From: Fasciola hepatica
Lineage: Eukaryota; Platyhelminthes; Trematoda; Plagiorchiida; Fasciolidae
Length of the DNA: 64,000 nt
Reading direction: 5' to 3'
Assembly (NCBI GenBank): GCA_948099385.1
Contig: CANUEZ040000156.1
Coordinates: 5,415,501 to 5,479,500 of the forward strand
Part shown: piece by piece, positions 22,264-33,700 of the stretch
Layout of the letters: each line of letters begins with the position of its first letter
How positions within the stretch are numbered: position 1 is the stretch's first letter
The notes under the pieces: generated by a model
Databases searched by the model: none
Told to the model about the DNA's origin: nothing
What the model saw: only the letters and a program-made list of their open reading frames with translations
Made by a program: the position numbers and the translations under genes

Positions 22264-22712
22264 GTATGATAACAAGTATCAGGGTGTTCTCAGTCCATGC
22301 GGTTCTTATGAAAGTAAATCATTTCAATATTATTTGAATTCGCGCCGGGAATATGATGCTGAAGACAAGAAAATTATTATTGAAAGGAAGGAATAACTAG
22401 CCCATATTATAGTCGAAACATTGCATTTGAGTAAATGACAACTGAGTCTATGAGGAAGACGATGTGAATACCTTGCCGGTTGTTAAGATAAATACACATG
22501 TTCATGGGGCAAGTGACTAAGAGATTGGGAATCTTAGCACTGAAACTTAGATCAATGAATTATGTAATGCTACAACGTAGTCGATGCCGTATTGAGCTGC
22601 TTAAGGCGCATGACACGCATCTGTTCACTGTTGATCGAATAAGGGTTTCAAATCATAAATAAGTTGTACTGACGTCCACGAATTGACGCGGTCTACTGAC
22701 AGTTACACGCAG

Positions 22713-22765
22713 AGGAAACGAAACTCATGTAGTTTTTAATGGTTCTGTCCACATTCAGTATTGTG
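22713..22765 (+). CDS. Tentative host-gene exon (phase 2 to 1)
   Basis: Acceptor AGTTACACGCAG and donor TGTG|GTAAGC. The 53 bp are open in one frame only and read GNETHVVFNGSVHIQYC, with an N-glycosylation-type NGS. It joins in frame to 22192-22263 upstream, and its phase-1 end fits 23574. Confidence 0.5.
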
Positions 22766-23573
22766 GTAAGCTGCTGACAGATGAAATCTAATGGGTTAGG
22801 CCATTAGTAAGAAATAAGCATCGATCTGCTTCTCTTTGTTGGTCACACTGTTAGACTCAGAGTTCAGAGCCCTTAATTGAAAAAGAACCTCCGAAGTAAA
22901 ACGTGTTGTTAGCTTGTGAAATTATCAGACGACCGTAGATCTCGATTTCATTTGAAGGTCTGCTACACGTTGATGTATCTTACCAACTGTTTCATGTAGA
23001 TGGAGTAGAACTCATAAAATTCTCGTACATCCGAATTCTTTCAGTTGCTATTTTCGGTTTTTATGAACAGATCCAGTTCAGTGCCCTGTTTCAGGTCGGT
23101 GACTTGTCTAGAATTATTACTTGGGACATTTTCACAAACTCGAATGAGATCCACATGAGGCTTGTAGCAAGAGACTTATGTTGAGGAATATTTTATCAGG
23201 GTATAAAAACCACTCATGAGGTATACAACAGATGCTACTTCTCAACCATTAGGTTTGGAATTTGGAGATGGATTTTGCAGTGAGTTGACTATTTACAGTC
23301 TCTATAGTGACCTTAAGCTCGTCAAATGCTTTTAGTGAGTAAATAAATTTATTATTATAAATTTGGCGTGGCACCTGTTATTTTGCATACTATCGGCACA
23401 CTACTGACCAAACGGGCCTGGTAATAACTGACTGTTGTCAGACAAGTGTATTTTTAGCGTAATCTGTAATATGGTGTTGTTTGGTGGTGTAACAGCTGTT
23501 CTGTACCCAATGGTATCAAAAACCAATTAGTTTACCGCAACCCATGCACGACGTTTTGCTTTCTACCCTCTAG
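22766..23573. other. Presumed intron
   Basis: No coding or repeat signal seen between two phase-compatible candidate exons. Confidence 0.35.
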
Positions 23574-23629
23574 GTGTGAACAGCACTCGGCTTCTACGGA
23601 CAACGTATTGCGGTTATCGGTACGACCCT
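23574..23629 (+). CDS. Tentative host-gene exon (phase 1 to 0)
   Basis: A good acceptor (TTTCTACCCTCTAG) is followed by VNSTRLLRTTYCGYRYDP. The frame stays open to 23761, so the donor is uncertain: GTACGC at 23630 keeps phase 0, which fits the next candidate, while GTACGA at 23619 would not. It could instead be a longer terminal exon ending at the TGA at 23759. Confidence 0.3.
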
Positions 23630-23979
23630 GTACGCATAAATTCCTTTAATAAAAGCTGTGATACCACTCCTACTTTTGGTCAGTTGTTTAACCTGCTTGA
23701 CAGCTTTAAGACTGTTCAGCCCAAATGGTTTCGCAAAGCATACATTTCTAATCCTGATTGAAAACGTTTTACTAGAAAATAAATTAAAGCTGTTCATCGC
23801 AAAAGCGGTGGACCTGAAATGTACCCTAGGCCTGACCTTTCGAAATGGTATGCAGTGCTGTGGAGAGACAGGTCACCCGCAAAATATGAGCAAGAAAATC
23901 TAGGGTCTAGAACTTGTTTATCGAGGTGAAGTGCCTTTTTTCTCAAGAGAGTCAGTCATTGCACTTAATACGTATATAC

Positions 23980-23983
<4 letters not shown>

Positions 23984-24039
<56 letters not shown>
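23984..24039. repeat. (TA)28 microsatellite
   Basis: About 56 bp of pure TA dinucleotide, ending a few bases before the acceptor-like AATCAG at 24044. Confidence 0.98.
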
Positions 24040-24041
<2 letters not shown>

Positions 24042-24044
24042 CAG

Positions 24045-24144
24045 TTGTTTCTCTTGGACGGTATTCTATCGATGATCTACCAAACGGCACGAGTTCGGGT
24101 CTATTTGCTGTTCTCGTATCTTTTGTTGATCACCTCCAAATGCG
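24045..24144 (+). CDS. Tentative host-gene exon, two open frames
   Basis: A strong donor (TGCG|GTAAGT) ends a 100 bp stretch open in two frames. Phase 0 reads a hydrophobic, membrane-like sequence (ARVRVYLLFSYLLLITSKC), leaves phase 1 and fits 25074. The alternative phase-1 frame (YSIDDLPNGTSSGLFAVLVS) would leave phase 2 and would not fit. The acceptor has no pyrimidine tract because a TA microsatellite precedes it. Confidence 0.4.
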
Positions 24145-25073
24145 GTAAGTTTTCTAAGTGAAATGCATCATTTTACTATGTATTCCACTGCTCTCAGGCC
24201 GGCAATAAATTCAAGTCGGAACAAAAATTTACGGGGGAAATAATCACGTAAGAAGGCCACAATTTTGTCAAACTGAAACACTTCTTAATAAATAGTTTGT
24301 CTCCTTTTGTGTGCAACTCCTTACCCGTTTCTGTACCAAAATAATTACCATCACATTCCATTTACTTCGCCATACTACTATTATCTTGAAAGATGTAAAT
24401 GATAGTTAGTTGAACTTATTACGGAGGATATTTTGCGGCAAACGAATATAGTTTCATAATTATTGGTTCTGCTGGATTCATTGTTTTGGCCACCACGGAA
24501 CAACTTTTTGACTTTAGTTTGTTGTAATTGAAATGACAAATTTCGATTGACTGCGAACACCATTGACAAAAATAGTATGATTTTGTTAGCCAGAGGTAAA
24601 ATTTGCTTAAGTCAGTTAGTTTGGTGAATAAATTGCCCTCTGGCTTACGTAGTCGCGCTGCTTTATGATGACGAACGGAACAGAGCGGTGACTTAATTAG
24701 ATGAGTGATTGTTACATGATACAAATGATTTATCAATGGTAATTTTAGCTTCTTAGCCGGCAGTTTATTGGGAATTATGAAATTTGGCACTGTTTCTTTT
24801 CTTAAACCCTATTATCCCTGTGAAAAAAGATATACGCAATTATATGGTGCTCGAGTTAGTGAAAATTACTAATTTGCCTTGACTCATATCACACCCCCAC
24901 GCATAAACATGTGTAGATATAAAGCCGAGTTTTATAGGGATAATACAGAATATTACCTGATACTGGACGAATAAACGACTTACCAATAAAGTTTTACAGA
25001 GCCAAAAGATTATGTGCTGTACTCACTCACTTGGACATATTGCATCAATAACAAGGCATATCACGGTTTACAG

Positions 25074-25172
25074 ACGGACAACATAAACCAGAAAGAATTG
25101 CAAAGCTATTCAGGAGAACCCTACTGGCATGGAGAGCGGTCACCCACATAACTTTCGTCAACAGACTTGTAG
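25074..25172 (+). CDS. Host-gene exon (phase 1 to 1), unidentified protein
   Basis: Acceptor TCACGGTTTACAG and donor TTGTAG|GTAAGT are close to consensus. The 99 bp are open in one frame only, giving a basic helix-like segment that contains KLFRRTLLAWRAVTHITF. Phase 1 on both sides matches the next five exons on this strand. I do not recognise the family. The many Arg/Lys residues beside a hydrophobic stretch would suit a cytoplasmic face, but that is speculation. Confidence 0.65.
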
Positions 25173-27078
25173 GTAAGTTTCATTCTGATGTACTTAGCCC
25201 GACGGATCTTATTCCAGGTACTTTTGCATAGTCGGGAAATCAAACCAAGGCAATCATCTATAAATATTCGCGACTGAAAAGCAAACAAATCACGTTGGCG
25301 ACTTGAACTGTTTGCGAATAATAATATGAAAAACGAGAACATATTCGTAAACCCACGACTCTCCACACTAGATACTAGCAGCAAACGAAAAGCTGAACAT
25401 GTAAAACGAAATAACTAGTTCCAAATAAAATAAGTCTTTGGACAAAAGATTGACTGAATTTAGCCGAGCAATCGTGGGAGAGATCAAAATGGTTCCGATG
25501 GAACGGTTTACCCAGCTCAGTGTCGAAAACAGCAGTGGTTAAACGCGTGTAGCGGCACAGACCGAGGTAATCAGAACAGAGTCATCCAACTTGGCAATAG
25601 AAGTACACTTGAGATAGATTTTGTTTATGAAATGATTCATCTTCCAGCTTGAAAGCTGGACTCATCACTGAAAACCTTGCGGGTCTTGCACAACAGTTTC
25701 ATTTGGTATGTCAGAAATCATCAGCATTCCATATCTGGCGATCCACAACTGGGACTCAAACCCACAGTGAACGACAGGGAGGCGAACACGTGACCATTTA
25801 GGGTCTTGCTAAACAAACCCGGTGGATTTGCTTTCAAGATGAATCCCAACCAGCGTACACCAGCTGAACGGTGTTTCCGTAACTTTCAGTATTGAGTTAA
25901 GCATTGACACTGCAAGACGATTCGTCCTCGAAACAAGGCAAATCTCCAAATATTGAAATTCAAACTTTATTTGTTCTGTCCGGACTATGTAAAAGTTTTT
26001 CTGACCTCTCCTGAGTGAATCTGACTAAACCGATTTCTGGATCAGTCTAATCTATGCGGAGAAACCGTTAGGTGCACACAGCCTAGTGTTTGTCACAGAC
26101 AAATTGATCACCTGGTTAAGACCAGATGTTTTTCAGTGACGAATCAGTAAATCTATGAGAAATATTTTCTGAAAATATGTGCCATACCTATGGTCATGTT
26201 AACCGAAAATAGTAGGAAATAAGTTGTATGGTTGTCCCAATTGTAAGGCATAAACAGTACTCGAAAGCTTCAACTTGTGAACACAGCTGGTGTATTCCAA
26301 ATTGAAACGTTTCGTCAATAATCAAAACTCTTGAGGTCTGTGGGGTGGGTGACCTGTAATAATCTTCTTCGAATGAAAAGGACAAAATTATGATCTTTTT
26401 CCTCCTCCGTATAGATGGATTTTGGTTGTGAATACCCGTCCTTCTACCAATGGTTATCTGTTTAGCATATGTGGGTTATCAGGTGTGCCCATCAAAGTTT
26501 CTTGTGGGTTTCGGGCTCCAACACGGAAACAATACTCTGTATAACTATCTGTTGATCTTAAAATTGAATTGGATTTAGTCATCTGTGTATCAATCAGATA
26601 CTTCCATCCCGAAGTCAAAATGAGTTTGTACAAACTTTTAACCGTTGTTACTCTGTCAATTGCTACATCCTGAAAATGGTGATAGCTATAAAAGCCACAG
26701 ACTTGCAATCAGCATATCGACGGAATTAGAAAAAACATCGAACGGGAGTGGAATTTACTTTTACTGAGAATCCACATAACTGGTTTTTAGTCGTAATCCA
26801 GATGGGTATTGGTTGAAAGACAACATGGAGAAAAATAACATACCACGTAGACAGCGTGCAAGTGGTTTATGGTTTCAGTGTAGAGGCGTTTGTTTTGCTA
26901 CACGAGAAGTATATGATCCTGCTATGGGTGAACCAAATGAGAATGAGTGCACACATTATGTCGTTAAATAGTGCTTGTTGTTATATGAAAAGTGTGCACA
27001 AGTGACAAAATATATCTCATTGATTTGCACTCTGCGTGAATCCTACCAGTTGCATTATTATTGTATTATATATTGCAG
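25173..27078. other. Presumed intron
   Basis: Between exons at 25074 and 27079. It holds two weaker exon-like stretches, at 25651-25705 and 26792-26960. Their phases do not fit the chain, so neither is included in the gene model. Confidence 0.4.
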
Positions 27079-27147
27079 AAAGAACGAAGGAATTCTCAGA
27101 GCTCGAATCAAAACTGGTGGCGTGCAACGACGAAGTTTTGCGAGGTG
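27079..27147 (+). CDS. Host-gene exon (phase 1 to 1)
   Basis: Acceptor TATATATTGCAG and donor GGTG|GTAAGT enclose 69 bp. All three frames are open, but only phase 1 continues the neighbouring exons. In that phase it reads a charged, coiled-coil-like segment (RTKEFSELESKLVACNDEVL). A second AG lies only 25 bases after the donor, so a very short intron cannot be excluded. I prefer the long intron because the following exon at 30350 fits. Confidence 0.55.
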
Positions 27148-28211
27148 GTAAGTGAATTTTTTCTGATTTTAGAGACAATGGAAGAGTTCGTGCACCAGCT
27201 CGTTTTTTCGACCTAGTCTGTTGCGATTTAAGAACGTTAGATCCAGAGCAGAAGAATCAAAGGCGGATGAATCGTAATGCTTTTCTCTCTCCAAAGCTCA
27301 CTATCAAGTATCAATTTAATTTAAGTCGTGGGATTAGAGAGGACAAGTCAAAAAGCTGGACGCGTAAGGTGTCTACTGTTTAGTTACTGTAAAGACATAA
27401 CCAGTGAAAATCTCCTCACAAGGATGCGCAGTATCCAACGTCTTTCAGAAAATGATATGACTCATTAAACTGAAGCAATGCAATCGACATGGAAAAAATT
27501 GTAATTTGACGGACTGAACACGTCTAAATTTTTGAGCCTGAAGAAGTCTGAGCAGTTCACGGTGTTTTTTGTTAACTCTAAATTCACAAGATGGAGTTTG
27601 GAATAGTTTGGCTCACACAAACCGATGTAATGAGATAGCCCCTTCGAAGGCATTCAAAAATAGTTTCTGGTTGGGTTCCTTAGAATACGTTGCATTTCTT
27701 TCGAATCATCAAGTCATACGATTGGTCATGAAAAACAAATCGAAAACCAAGAGGATAGACAATGTTTGTTGAATTTCTCCACATCTACAACACGTGATCA
27801 CACTCGTGGTGCACATTTTGTCTGCTTTAGTTCGACCGAAAACTGGCCAACCTCCGTCTGTTTTGTTTTTCTTCAAAATGACGCACGTAGTCTTGCTTGG
27901 ATGTCTTCTCACTGGATACAATAAGTTCTTCTTCTTCTTTTGGTAAATGGTATTTATGAGTCACACGAGAAGGTACAAGTCTCCTAGCCTAAAGCCCCAC
28001 GGTACTGTACAACGGGAAATAATTTCGGGAACGGTCATACAAAAATCAGTTTGTTGATTCTGCGCCTGAGATTGTGAAGATCATAAGAAGAAGGAAGTAC
28101 AGAGAGGGGTTGAGTGTTTCAGAAAGTAACATTTCTTCGGTAAGACGGAGAGTTGGAATTATCAGTACTGCTGGTCGGGTTGTTGGTTAATTTGGATAGC
28201 TTGTTGCCAGC
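27148..28211. other. Presumed intron, no element recognised
   Basis: Contains a (TTC)n run at about 27926-27942 and short chance frames only. Confidence 0.4.
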
Positions 28212-29010
28212 TCACGGGCAGGACGAGTGAGGACAGAAGAACATGGATAAGAGCAGCAAGTTCCCGAGGACAGAACTTCTGATAGAACCGCTGAAAAAAG
28301 AAAGCAAAGCAATTTCTTGGCGATGGGTTAGCGATTGTAAAGCTGCTGTTAGCGTGGGATGGTATATGAGGCAGATGGTTTCGAGTTTAACACTGTCGAA
28401 TTGGGTTGATGAGGAAGAAAAGGTCTCGCCTAAAACGTAACTGCAGCATTCAAGAACTGGACAATTATGGGATTTGGATAGAATAGGCATTCGGGTGAGT
28501 CTGTAAACATTTTTGACTTGACAAAAAACACAACTATTCTCCGATGGTGTTGAGGTAAGCCAAGCAAACCAACAGAACGAATAAGAAAATAAATGGTCAA
28601 GGAAAGCAGAGGAAGATGTGGAAGTAAGAATAAAGAAACGATAGATGTGGCTTGGCAGTACAAGACTTGCCTTACAGTGGTATAAACTGAGATTCTGTGC
28701 TGCTCTGAACGAATTGTGATCGTCTGAGCACTATAAAATAGGCCGATCAAGACCGGAATTCAGTGACACAAACAGTGGAATGATCGTGAGCAATTTCTGC
28801 TGATAAAGCACGAAAAGACGGGGAGAGAACATAGCCGTGGATGGTGTTGTCGTTGGCAAAGGCACGGAAATGGTTGAAAGTAGGGGAAGGAAAGTGACTA
28901 AAGAAAAGCAACGGTAAAACACGAAACAACGAACAGAGCCAGAAGGGATACCACAAGTGGAACACAAAACTATATTCTTCAAACCTTCTTCTTGCAGTCG
29001 ATGGAGTTGG
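28212..29010 (-). pseudogene. Jockey/L2-like non-LTR reverse transcriptase, 3' half
   Basis: From high to low coordinate the minus strand shows GIPSGSVRCFVFYRCF (about 28900-28945, the GVPQGSVLGPLLF box), FRAFANDNTIHGYVLSP (about 28810-28860, a YADD box mutated to FAND), LECCSYVLGETFSS (about 28410-28450, the LEYCSHIWGG-type motif) and LQSLTHRQEIALLSFFSGSI (about 28270-28330, the SL..RR.VASLSLFYR motif). This order is characteristic of Jockey-superfamily RT C-termini. The second catalytic Asp pair is damaged and the frames are broken. It lies antisense in an intron of the host gene. Confidence 0.75.
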
Positions 29011-29189
29011 CCGGATTTTTTATCCACACATGCAACGACACTTTCCAAGCTGCCAAGCTCAGATGTTCATTCTCCAGATCAACCATCATACGATGCGATA
29101 ACAAAAACAAATTACCTTTGCTCACCTTTCAGTGGTCTTCAGTCAATTCTTTTGTACCCATGGTGCTATTTATGAGTCGAAAGACAATG

Positions 29190-29445
29190 GGTTTAGCTGC
29201 GCGTACCACGAAAAGCCAGCCACGTTGGATTCAGTATGGACGAAGAGGATCTGCACCAAGTTCTATCTTCGCCCATCTGTTAGATCCAGGCCATTCAGTT
29301 GATCCGGCAACGTCATTCAGTATCCAATACAAGGTCCCACCAAATGAGTCAAAATCAGTCAGAAATCGGGCATTAGCCATGGCTGAGGCAATCAGCTTCC
29401 GACAACTACAGTCAAAGCGATGTTCACAAAATTAGTTGATTCATG
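29190..29445 (+). other. Frame with a peptide shared with the fold-back element
   Basis: The end of a longer plus frame reads ALAMAEAISFRQLQSKRCSQ and, after a stop, LIHARELSW. The minus strand inside the fold-back element (31701-31886) reads ATAEAIAIRLLSPDLCSQKR then LVHALQLPW. The similarity is also visible at nucleotide level. I do not know this family. It may be an internal sequence of a non-autonomous DNA transposon. Confidence 0.45.
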
Positions 29446-30349
29446 CACGTGAACTTTCGTGGTCAAATGTCCATGGCGTCACCGTCGAACGTGATGCAGA
29501 TCTAGGCTTCTCTCTTCGTGACACTTAAATTTACTCTGTCCCTTTCATGCTGACTGATTCGCCGATCAACTGTCTGCTGATTGGTTGATTGACTTACTGA
29601 ATACAAGTGCTCCTTCATTCTTTATTTCGTTGCTTATGCATGTGATGATAACGATCTGCTGATGACGTCTCCAAAAGGTGTATTTGCCTACACCTTGTTC
29701 TCCGAGGTGAAAGAAGGGTTTCTTTTATATACAAAACAAATATAAGCCGAAAAACTGCCCTTTAGTTCAGTAGAGAACCGGTCAGCTGTTGGACAGCACA
29801 ATATTGTTTTTGGATAAACTTTATACACGAAGGTCCTTGGTGAATGCTAACGAAACAGAACCACAGATGTAAGCTGAACAAGGATGATGTAAAATAACAT
29901 GTGAATGATTTATCTAGCTGTAGGATATGGTCCGACAAAATTGCTTGACCACAATTATCAGATGGCATTGGTTCGATGGCGAAATGATGAGGAAAGGTAG
30001 TTCTCATACAATTCAATGTGTGTGTGTGTTCTGAAGTTGTTTGCCGGTGATTCCACACCGGAATATTCCTGCCTGTATCTCGATGGCAAAAAATGACAGC
30101 AAAAATATCACCAGAAAAAGCACGCACCAATAAAATTGCAATAGTTACCGAGTAGTAAGTATTTCATGTCAATCAGTTCACTGCCACATCACCTGGCTAC
30201 ATGACGAATAGTTCACGCAATCCTGGTAAACACGTTACGGCATGGAAATGGTGTGTACAAATTTATTTGGGTAATTTAGTGATAAATATTTTAATTGTTT
30301 TAAAACGCGTTTGGTCTTCAGAGTATTGGGGTTGTGTTCTTGTCTTCAG
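29446..30349. other. Presumed intron
   Basis: No element recognised. A minus frame at 29762-30130 (122 residues) has no known motif and its composition is not persuasive. Confidence 0.35.
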
Positions 30350-30451
30350 GCGGATTGACGTGTATCGGGAAATTATTTCCTGATGCTTTTGAGAAGGCGG
30401 ACTCCATGGCTTTGGATTGGATCTGGGAGCATAATGTGCCGGTCGACTTGA
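30350..30451 (+). CDS. Host-gene exon (phase 1 to 1)
   Basis: Acceptor GTTCTTGTCTTCAG and donor TTGA|GTAAGT flank 102 bp. Two frames contain stops. The third is open and reads with normal protein character (KLFPDAFEKADSMALDW, then WEHNVPVDL). It joins in frame to 27079-27147 upstream and to 38505-38669 downstream. The product is unidentified. This is among the best-supported exons in the window. Confidence 0.7.
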
Positions 30452-30639
30452 GTAAGTTCAATTTACTGTCAAATTTCATATGAAGTTGTTCTTTGGTTTT
30501 CTAAGACTCATCCGAGTACTACGCAGCTTATGCAAATATATACTGTGTGCACTTGTATTTAAAATATGATGTTGCTGTTATATCAGATTTCTGCTACTTC
30601 TAAATTATACTCCATTCGCGGTGCTTTAATGTGTTGTAC

Positions 30640-30725
30640 GAAACAGCTAAGTGGTTAGCATGAGTCTGCTAATATCGAACACCGACTTGTGAGGTTCAGA
30701 TCACTAAATTGTGATCCGGTGTCTA
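30640..30725 (+). repeat. Possible tRNA-derived SINE head
   Basis: An A-box-like AGCTAAGTGGTTAGCATG (30645-30662) and a B-box-like GAGGTTCAGATCAC (30691-30704) are spaced about as in a tRNA gene. The acceptor stem does not pair, so it is not a functional tRNA. The sequence ends where the truncated RTE copy starts. Confidence 0.4.
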
Positions 30726-30744
30726 ATGTTCGTGATCATGTTGG

Positions 30745-33700
30745 CATTGGGATTGCTTTGAGCATGAGAGCTGAGCGTTCACTACTAGACTGAATTCCAT
30801 TCAGCAGTCGTTTGCGTGCATTTCAGTTGGGTGGTTCTGTATGTGTCAACAGCAACAGACTGAAGCTTTGGTGCTGGTTCATCGTGTCTGTGAATTCGCC
30901 CACGAATTCCACAACGATCGGACCCAAATGACTCAAAGCATGCGTTCACCGGACGTGTGGTCATTGCTGCCGATTTCATCATCCAAGTTGGCCACTTGGG
31001 AGATTCCGAAAGGCACTTCGGATACCCGTTTGCTTTGCCGGCAGATCGTACCGATAACGGCGATCGTCTGATCCAGCTGTCCTATGAACACAGATTGATT
31101 CATGTGAGTGGCAACGTCTGCTGTAAGAAGGGGCATAGACTCACATGACGTTCTCCAACTCCTACACATTGTTGGACTGAAACTGACCCTATTTTCATTG
31201 GTCACTGCTGCCGTGGATAAATTAACTATTGACGTTCATACTGGTCTACGTGTGTAGACTCAGCTCACACCTTGGTGCTTGCTCGCATCTGTTTACTTCT
31301 CGTCCGGATTAGCATTACTGTACAAGCCACTCGTCCCGAGCAATTATTTATAGACGATCAACCACGATCTGCTTTCCAGGCTGAGCTGTCTGCACGGTTA
31401 TCGAAAGAGCCGCACCTCCATGACCCAGGTAAATGTCGGCGTCAGTTCAAGCAAACCCTATATACCGCTTCTGTTGCCACGAAGGACTATGGTCAGAATA
31501 GATCTTACAACCGATGGATATCTTCGACATATTTCGTTCTCAACATTGGAGAGCGAACAATTGTTTTCAATGATTCCTAGTCGTGCTCTTACACATCATA
31601 TAGGTGACAGTTATGCATTTGATTGGCCGTTGGCTGGGTTGAAGGACACTTTTACAGTAGGTGTGTGGTGTGAGGCGGGGGAGAGATGGTGTGGTGTTTG
31701 TCAGTTAATGTGTGGTGATGCTGAATCGACCACTGTGAGTGGGTTTTCAGAGGTCATTTCTCGTTTCGGATGCTCCGTCTTTGGCCAAGGCAACTGAAGT
31801 GCATGAACTAGTCGCTTTTGCGAGCACAAATCTGGGCTCAATAGACGTATGGCGATCGCTTCAGCCGTGGCTAGGATCCTCACCACACATCACACACCTA
31901 CTGTAAAAGTGTCCTTCAACCCAGCCAACGGCCAATCAAATGCATAACTGTCACCTATATGATGTGTAAGAGCACTACTAGGAATCATTGAAAACAATTG
32001 TTCGCTCTCCAATGTTGTTTTTCTTAATGTGACCATGGGACTGTTCAAGCACTATTTTGTTCTGTTGGATGCTCGCAGATCCGTCCATCTGGATGCCACA
32101 TTAAATAAAGTGGGTAAACTCCTGGGTCGCCAACTTACTGGGAGCCTGAGACATCGCCGCCAACGGTGATGGATTACGAATCGTGAGGGGATGGAAAAAG
32201 CTGCCTCTGTTGACATTACTCACAACCTTTGCCGCTTCATTAGAGCTGTCAGTCCACGGTAGCTCGGTGTAAGTGAGTTTATCAAGGGATCTGACGGCTC
32301 ACTGATACACACTCAAGAACGTCGTCTAAACCGTTGGATGGAGCACATTAGGGACCATTTCAGTTGCCCCCCTTAAACAGTGGGCCTTTTTAAAGTACCT
32401 GCTAGAAAACTGATGCAGGCAGATGTGACTAGGTCGTCAGAAATGGAGGTTACCGGAGAGGTAGGTTACTTGGAACGGTAAAAAGCAGCCTAACCGGTGG
32501 GTTATCTCCATCGTTTCTCAAGAAGGGAGGTGGAGCTCTGGATTCTGAGTTTCCAAAACTTCTCTGGCTACTCTGATTTAATGAACAAGTTCCTGAGGAA
32601 CGGTGTAAATCGGTGATTGTGCTGATTCAAAAGAAAAGTGACAGATCCTCTTATGAAAACCACAGAGGAATTGGCTTGATGAGTATTGTATCCGAACTGC
32701 TCACCAGGCCTGTTCTCTTTCGATTAACTCGCACCCTCGAAGTGTGTGTGCTTGTGAAAATCAAGAAAGTTGAAGACCTGATCGAAGTTTTATCGACCAC
32801 ATCTTCACTCTTCCACGAATCTTAGAGCACAGACACATTTTCCGTAGACCCATCTACTCTTTAGTCCTCGATCTGAAAACAGCTTTCGAGTGAGTCGTTC
32901 GCACAGTTCTCTTGCACTGCATCATATTACGGGGTGTGCCTGGAAAATTTTTCTTTTTTCTAATGCTTGTGCGCGAAATGCAGAAGCTGGATTCTTGCTT
33001 ATGGCGATCCTTCACCCGAGTTCACTACGGAAAGTGTTGTTCGTCATGGGTGTCCTCTTTTGTCCTTCCTCTTCGATTTTGCGACTGAATTGATTTTCGA
33101 GACAGCATTATCCTCGCTTGAGAATGGAGGCACTGAGTTTTTCTCAGGAAGTAAACTTTCTGACTTGGAATACGTGTAACATATTTCTTTCTGATTGAAA
33201 ATCCCGATAAGTTGCACACTTTCCTGGATAGCCTAAACAATAGTGTAGCTATGGTTGGAATAAACTTGCATTGTCAACTTATAAAATGCTGCTGCATTGG
33301 CTCAACACCAAATCTTGTGTTGACGGAAGAAGCTCTAGCTGGGGTAGGTAAACTTTGTTACGTGCTTAGTTAAATTTCACCTGGTGGACAGTTATCGAAT
33401 GAAATTTAACCGCGTTAACAGAAGATTCGTTTGTCTTTTGACAGCTTCAATCATCTGGTGCTCCTGCGTGACATTCGATCTTCTGTCAGCTGTCGAGTGT
33501 AAAATGGGGCGGTAAGGTCCTTTCTTCTAAACGTATCAGAAACATGGCCGGTAATGATAGAATATAAGCGAAGACTGTCGGTGTTCGAGCACCGATTTCT
33601 CCGTAACATTAAATGAGTGTAGTGGGGACACCGTATCAGGAATGCCGAGGTTAGTTGTAGTGTATTGGGAACCAGAATTCAATCTCTGGATCAAGTATCG

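Noticed and set aside
26792..26970. Exon reading GYWLKDNMEKNNIPRRQRAS
   Set aside because: The acceptor is fair, but it needs phase 2 and has no donor that restores phase 1 for 27079. Left out of the gene model.
28440..28500. BEL/Pao-like LWDLDRIGI peptide on the plus strand
   Set aside because: Too short, and the region is better explained by the minus-strand Jockey/L2 RT.
28992..29435. 147-codon plus frame as a real gene
   Set aside because: Its first part lies opposite the minus-strand RT and its end belongs to a repeat shared with the fold-back element. No start context or known domain.
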